IMG/VR virus record: IMGVR_UViG_3300020203_000078
Span: 1-27,786 of that record
Direction: 5' to 3' (one strand)
DNA length: 27,786 bases
Source of the DNA: a virus
Under the pieces are notes generated by a model, which was not told the DNA's origin, did not search any database, and saw nothing but the letters and a program-made list of their open reading frames with translations. This document shows positions 26,363 through 27,786 of the stretch, piece after piece. The first letter of the stretch is position 1, and every line of letters starts with the position of its first letter. The position numbers and the translations under genes are program-made.

Positions 26363-26594
26363 TGTCGTTGCTCCTTTTGGTGACACTTTTGGTGACACGT
26401 TGGTACACGTGAAAGCGGCGTCCTTGACTCTTGTCAATTAGTACTAGACCTTTGTCCGCGAGCCGTGCTAAATACCTTCCGATGTTGGTCATCTTGGTGT
26501 ACTTCCTAACGTCCTCATAACCTAACCATCCGTCAGGCATCAGTTCAAGTATCTTCCGTTCAATCGGCGTGGGTGTTTTGTTTGTAGTGTTCAT
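26355..26594 (-). CDS. Small winged-helix regulator, probably leaderless
   Basis: The 79-residue protein has a winged-helix layout: helix one (P-I-E-R-K-I-L-E-L), a short second helix (Y-E-D-V-R-K-Y), a recognition helix (N-I-G-R-Y-L-A-R-L) and a wing (L-V-L-I-D-K-S-Q-G-R-R), then a basic tail. It probably binds DNA as a regulator, though a structural role is possible. The ATG at 26594 has no Shine-Dalgarno site and lies exactly where a perfect consensus promoter should start transcription, so the mRNA is likely leaderless, as for lambda cI. Repeats in the upstream region would be natural binding sites. It is the first gene of the long leftward operon. Confidence 0.75.
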   Translation of the reverse strand: MNTTNKTPTPIERKILELMPDGWLGYEDVRKYTKMTNIGRYLARLADKGLVLIDKSQGRRFHVYQRVTKSVTKRSNDNV

Positions 26595-26600
26595 ATTGTC

Positions 26601-26629
26601 ATTATAGCTCGTATTGGGTATCTTGTCAA
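26601..26629 (-). promoter_or_regulatory. Perfect consensus sigma70 promoter for the leftward operon
   Basis: On the minus strand, TTGACA (26629-26624), a 17-base spacer and TATAAT (26606-26601) match the sigma70 consensus at all twelve positions and the optimal spacing. The expected start is at about 26594, the A of the start codon of the winged-helix gene. A second TTGACA lies 12 bases further upstream (26641-26636). Confidence 0.9.
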
Positions 26630-26652
26630 CCCTATTGTCAACCCTATTGTCA
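26623..26652. repeat. 12-base tandem repeat across the -35 region
   Basis: The unit TTGTCAACCCTA on the plus strand occurs at 26623-26634 and 26635-26646, followed by a partial third TTGTCA (26647-26652). Each complete unit holds a TTGACA box on the minus strand, so a one-unit change would move the -35 box by 12 bases. Confidence 0.85.
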
Positions 26653-26715
26653 TATTCGTTCTGAAAACGCGGTCAGGATAGGCCTATTGTCATATTCGTT
26701 CCGAAAACGCGGTCA
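26643..26715. repeat. Pair of 33-base direct repeats
   Basis: Copies at 26643-26675 and 26683-26715 differ at one base (T/C at 26662/26702) and are spaced by 40 bases, close to four helical turns. Each copy holds CGTT-N5-AACG, an imperfect 13-base palindrome. Near identity and spacing in phase suggest protein-binding sites, such as operators or iterons. Confidence 0.85.
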
Positions 26716-26841
26716 CAATACCGCCATTGCCTCTAACAGTATTTTCAAAATGAAATACCCCCCCTACCCTATTAAAACAAGCGTTGCGTATAAAATAATA
26801 AACAATATACATAACATTCTGTTACAAATACAGCTATTGCC

Positions 26842-26870
26842 TTGTATGTATTCTATAATAGTTATATAAG
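26842..26870 (+). promoter_or_regulatory. Candidate rightward promoter
   Basis: TTGTAT (26842-26847) and TATAAG (26865-26870) are 17 bases apart and lie about 80 bases before the first rightward gene. A TATAAT at 26854-26859 has no well-placed -35. The surrounding DNA is very AT-rich, so chance matches are easy, but some promoter must be here to express the rightward genes. Confidence 0.35.
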
Positions 26871-26947
26871 GGCAAGCAAGCAAGTGGCTAGCAGCTCGAC
26901 ACCTTACTTATAACAGTTTACAACAACAAAGCGAGTGTACACATCAG

Positions 26948-27148
26948 ATGATGCAAGTAACCCTATCAAGCGTAAGCCTAGAAGGCTTAGAGCTAGCAGT
27001 ATATCAGCTATTGAATAACATCAACACAGAGAGCTTAGAGCATCTAGACACCCTAGACAAGGTTAAGGCAGTAGCTAACTTGTTAATAGCTACAGGTAAC
27101 GCTATGGATAAACTCATTGTACTACACGAGGATAATTTTGAAGGCTAA
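26948..27148 (+). CDS. Small acidic helical protein, unknown function (66 aa)
   Basis: The first rightward gene encodes 66 residues, mostly helical and acidic, with Leu-rich amphipathic stretches and no recognisable domain. Two consecutive ATG codons open it (26948 and 26951), and the ribosome site is weak. A strong terminator 18 bases after its stop shows that at least some transcripts end here. Base composition is markedly more AT-rich than the leftward genes. It may be an early host-takeover protein, judged only from position and size. Confidence 0.55.
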   Translation: MMQVTLSSVSLEGLELAVYQLLNNINTESLEHLDTLDKVKAVANLLIATGNAMDKLIVLHEDNFEG

Positions 27149-27166
27149 GTTAAGGTTACACTCTCT

Positions 27167-27194
27167 AGGGGTTTCACTAAAACCCCTTTTCTTT
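27167..27194 (+). terminator. Strong intrinsic terminator or attenuator
   Basis: AGGGGTTT (27167-27174) and AAACCCCT (27180-27187) form a perfect 8-base stem with a 5-base loop, followed by TTTCTTT. It lies between two genes on the same strand, so it may reduce, rather than end, transcription of the genes further right. Confidence 0.85.
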
Positions 27195-27212
27195 AAAACA
27201 AAGGGTAACACT

Positions 27213-27398
27213 ATGCTTATTGAAGCACTCGCTATCGCTGGCTTTGCCTGTGTAGCCTACAACATCGGCGTTAATGACGGGCTAGCCCGTGCCACAAGAT
27301 TACTACAAGCGCAATCAAGCTTTGATGACATCGCTATGCTTGAAGCTGGTATTGAACTTGATAGACGTGACAATTCACGTTTACTAAAAACACTTTAG
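27213..27398 (+). CDS. Small protein with N-terminal hydrophobic segment (61 aa)
   Basis: I place the start at the ATG at 27213, which has AAGGG about 8 bases upstream. A longer reading frame from TTG at 27117 would run through the terminator and overlap the previous gene. The 61-residue product opens with a hydrophobic stretch (about residues 2-17, with A-L-A-I-A-G-F-A) that could be a membrane anchor or a buried helix, followed by a charged helical part. No family is recognised. It follows the terminator, so it depends on read-through or an unseen promoter. Confidence 0.55.
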   Translation: MLIEALAIAGFACVAYNIGVNDGLARATRLLQAQSSFDDIAMLEAGIELDRRDNSRLLKTL

Positions 27399-27418
27399 AC
27401 TACCTAAGGTAACCAACC

Positions 27419-27511
27419 ATGAGCGACCAGACTGAAAAAAACATATTCCACATATTTATGTTATTTGTGCAGATTTGGGTGTGTTTTACTTTTCTCAATG
27501 CTGCTAATTAA
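27419..27511 (+). CDS. 30-residue single-pass membrane protein
   Basis: This very short frame starts at ATG 27419 with an AAGG site about 9 bases upstream, in the same TAAGGTAAC-type leader seen near neighbouring starts. It encodes 30 residues: a short charged N-terminus (about eight residues) and then an uninterrupted hydrophobic, aromatic-rich segment (about residues 9-26) long enough to cross a membrane. It fills the otherwise empty gap between the 61- and 80-residue genes. Small membrane peptides of this kind are common in phage early regions. The function is unknown. Confidence 0.5.
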   Translation: MSDQTEKNIFHIFMLFVQIWVCFTFLNAAN

Positions 27512-27537
27512 CTAACACTACACAAGGTGAAACTATT

Positions 27538-27780
27538 ATGAACGTAAGACTTAAAAGAATTGACAACGATGTTAACGGAAACCCTCGCTACTTAGTGCAT
27601 TTTTCAGATATCGCGGGCAATTATGACGATGCTTTGAAGATTGCAAAAAAGCAACTACAGGCTAGGGCATATCGCGCTAAAGGCTACAAATGGTGTCTAG
27701 TGTTCACCTCTTATGCCCCTGTATCAGAGTTTAGGCTTGCATTCAATAAAGAAGCTGAAATTGTATACAATTGCTTTTAA
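27538..27780 (+). CDS. Small basic protein, unknown function (80 aa)
   Basis: The 80-residue product is basic, with a beta-strand-like opening (M-N-V-R-L-K-R-I), an alanine-rich helix with several Lys and Arg residues in the middle, and another strand (W-C-L-V-F-T-S). The arrangement suggests a small alpha/beta fold, possibly nucleic-acid-binding, but no family is recognised. The ATG at 27538 has AAGGTG about 9 bases upstream. It is the last complete gene at the right edge of the window. Confidence 0.65.
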   Translation: MNVRLKRIDNDVNGNPRYLVHFSDIAGNYDDALKIAKKQLQARAYRAKGYKWCLVFTSYAPVSEFRLAFNKEAEIVYNCF

Positions 27781-27786
27781 AGCAGT

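Larger units (their letters stand above)
26594..26692 (-). promoter_or_regulatory. Four copies of an 8-base element around the leftward promoter
   Basis: The octamer TGACAATA on the minus strand occurs at 26594-26601, 26633-26640, 26645-26652 and 26685-26692. One copy spans the transcription start between the -10 and the start codon; the others lie at and upstream of the -35. This bracketing is what an autoregulatory operator would look like. Binding by the winged-helix protein is inference. Confidence 0.45.
26595..26947. other. AT-rich divergent control region without convincing genes
   Basis: This 353-base stretch separates the leftward and rightward gene blocks. It holds the consensus leftward promoter, the 12-base and 33-base repeats, short inverted repeats, a run of seven C residues near 26758-26764 and a candidate rightward promoter. 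A 60-codon reading frame starting from TTG exists on the plus strand but has no ribosome site and crosses the repeats, so I do not call it a gene. A replication origin cannot be excluded because repeats and AT-rich DNA are both present. Confidence 0.7.

Noticed and set aside
26363-26437. Longer N-terminus for the Fe-S nuclease
   Set aside because: It would overlap the winged-helix gene by 83 bases. The internal ATG at 26362 has a strong AAGGAG site.
26687-26869. Plus-strand frame in the divergent region
   Set aside because: Starts at TTG inside a repeat, lacks a Shine-Dalgarno site and spans promoter-like and repeat sequence; composition does not look coding.
27117-27212. Longer N-terminus for the 61-residue protein
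   Set aside because: The TTG start has no ribosome site and the extension would be encoded by the terminator hairpin.

Overview
This window is a large part of the genome of a tailed bacteriophage with a short, T7-type (podovirus) tail. The evidence is a complete and correctly ordered leftward structural module: candidate small terminase, large terminase, portal, scaffold, major capsid protein, tail tubular proteins A and B, a gp13-like protein, a gp14-like protein, a lytic transglycosylase ejection protein, a second ejection protein and a giant 2031-residue ejection protein. No phage RNA polymerase, replication gene, integrase, lysis gene or tail fibre is visible here, so the window is incomplete on both sides. 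No tRNA, CRISPR array or insertion sequence was seen. The host cannot be named. Sigma70-type promoters and strong Shine-Dalgarno sites suggest a bacterial, probably proteobacterial, host whose RNA polymerase is used throughout.

Layout. Positions 1-22956 (minus strand) hold the virion genes, tightly packed and often overlapping by TAATG or ATGA junctions. Positions 22937-26594 (minus strand) hold an early or takeover cassette in the same coupled operon: a small winged-helix protein, a Cas4/RecB-like nuclease with an apparent Fe-S cluster, a helix-turn-helix metallophosphoesterase, a 72-residue unknown, an Acb2-family cyclic-nucleotide sponge (anti-CBASS) and the candidate small terminase. Positions 26595-26947 are an AT-rich divergent control region with a perfect consensus sigma70 promoter, tandem repeats and likely operators. 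From 26948 rightwards (plus strand) come small AT-rich genes of unknown function, including a 30-residue membrane protein.

How the genes may work together. The leftward promoter starts the winged-helix gene almost at its ATG, so its mRNA is probably leaderless and possibly autoregulated. The same operon then makes nucleases, a defence inhibitor and the packaging motor. Three other leftward promoters share an extended -10 element, TGn-TAWACTTA, and precede the portal cassette, the capsid gene and the 133-residue virion gene. A terminator-promoter pair separates scaffold from capsid and would let capsid be made at its own level.

Most notable observations. (1) The 2031-residue ejection protein carries two tandem retropepsin-like domains (D930-T-G and D1056-S-G, each followed by an I-I-G motif), which looks like an intact pepsin-style aspartic protease inside a phage ejection protein. 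(2) By eye, neither GATC nor CCGG occurs anywhere in 27.8 kb, although about 100 of each would be expected; this is strong evidence of restriction-site avoidance. (3) An anti-CBASS Acb2-like gene lies within the operon.
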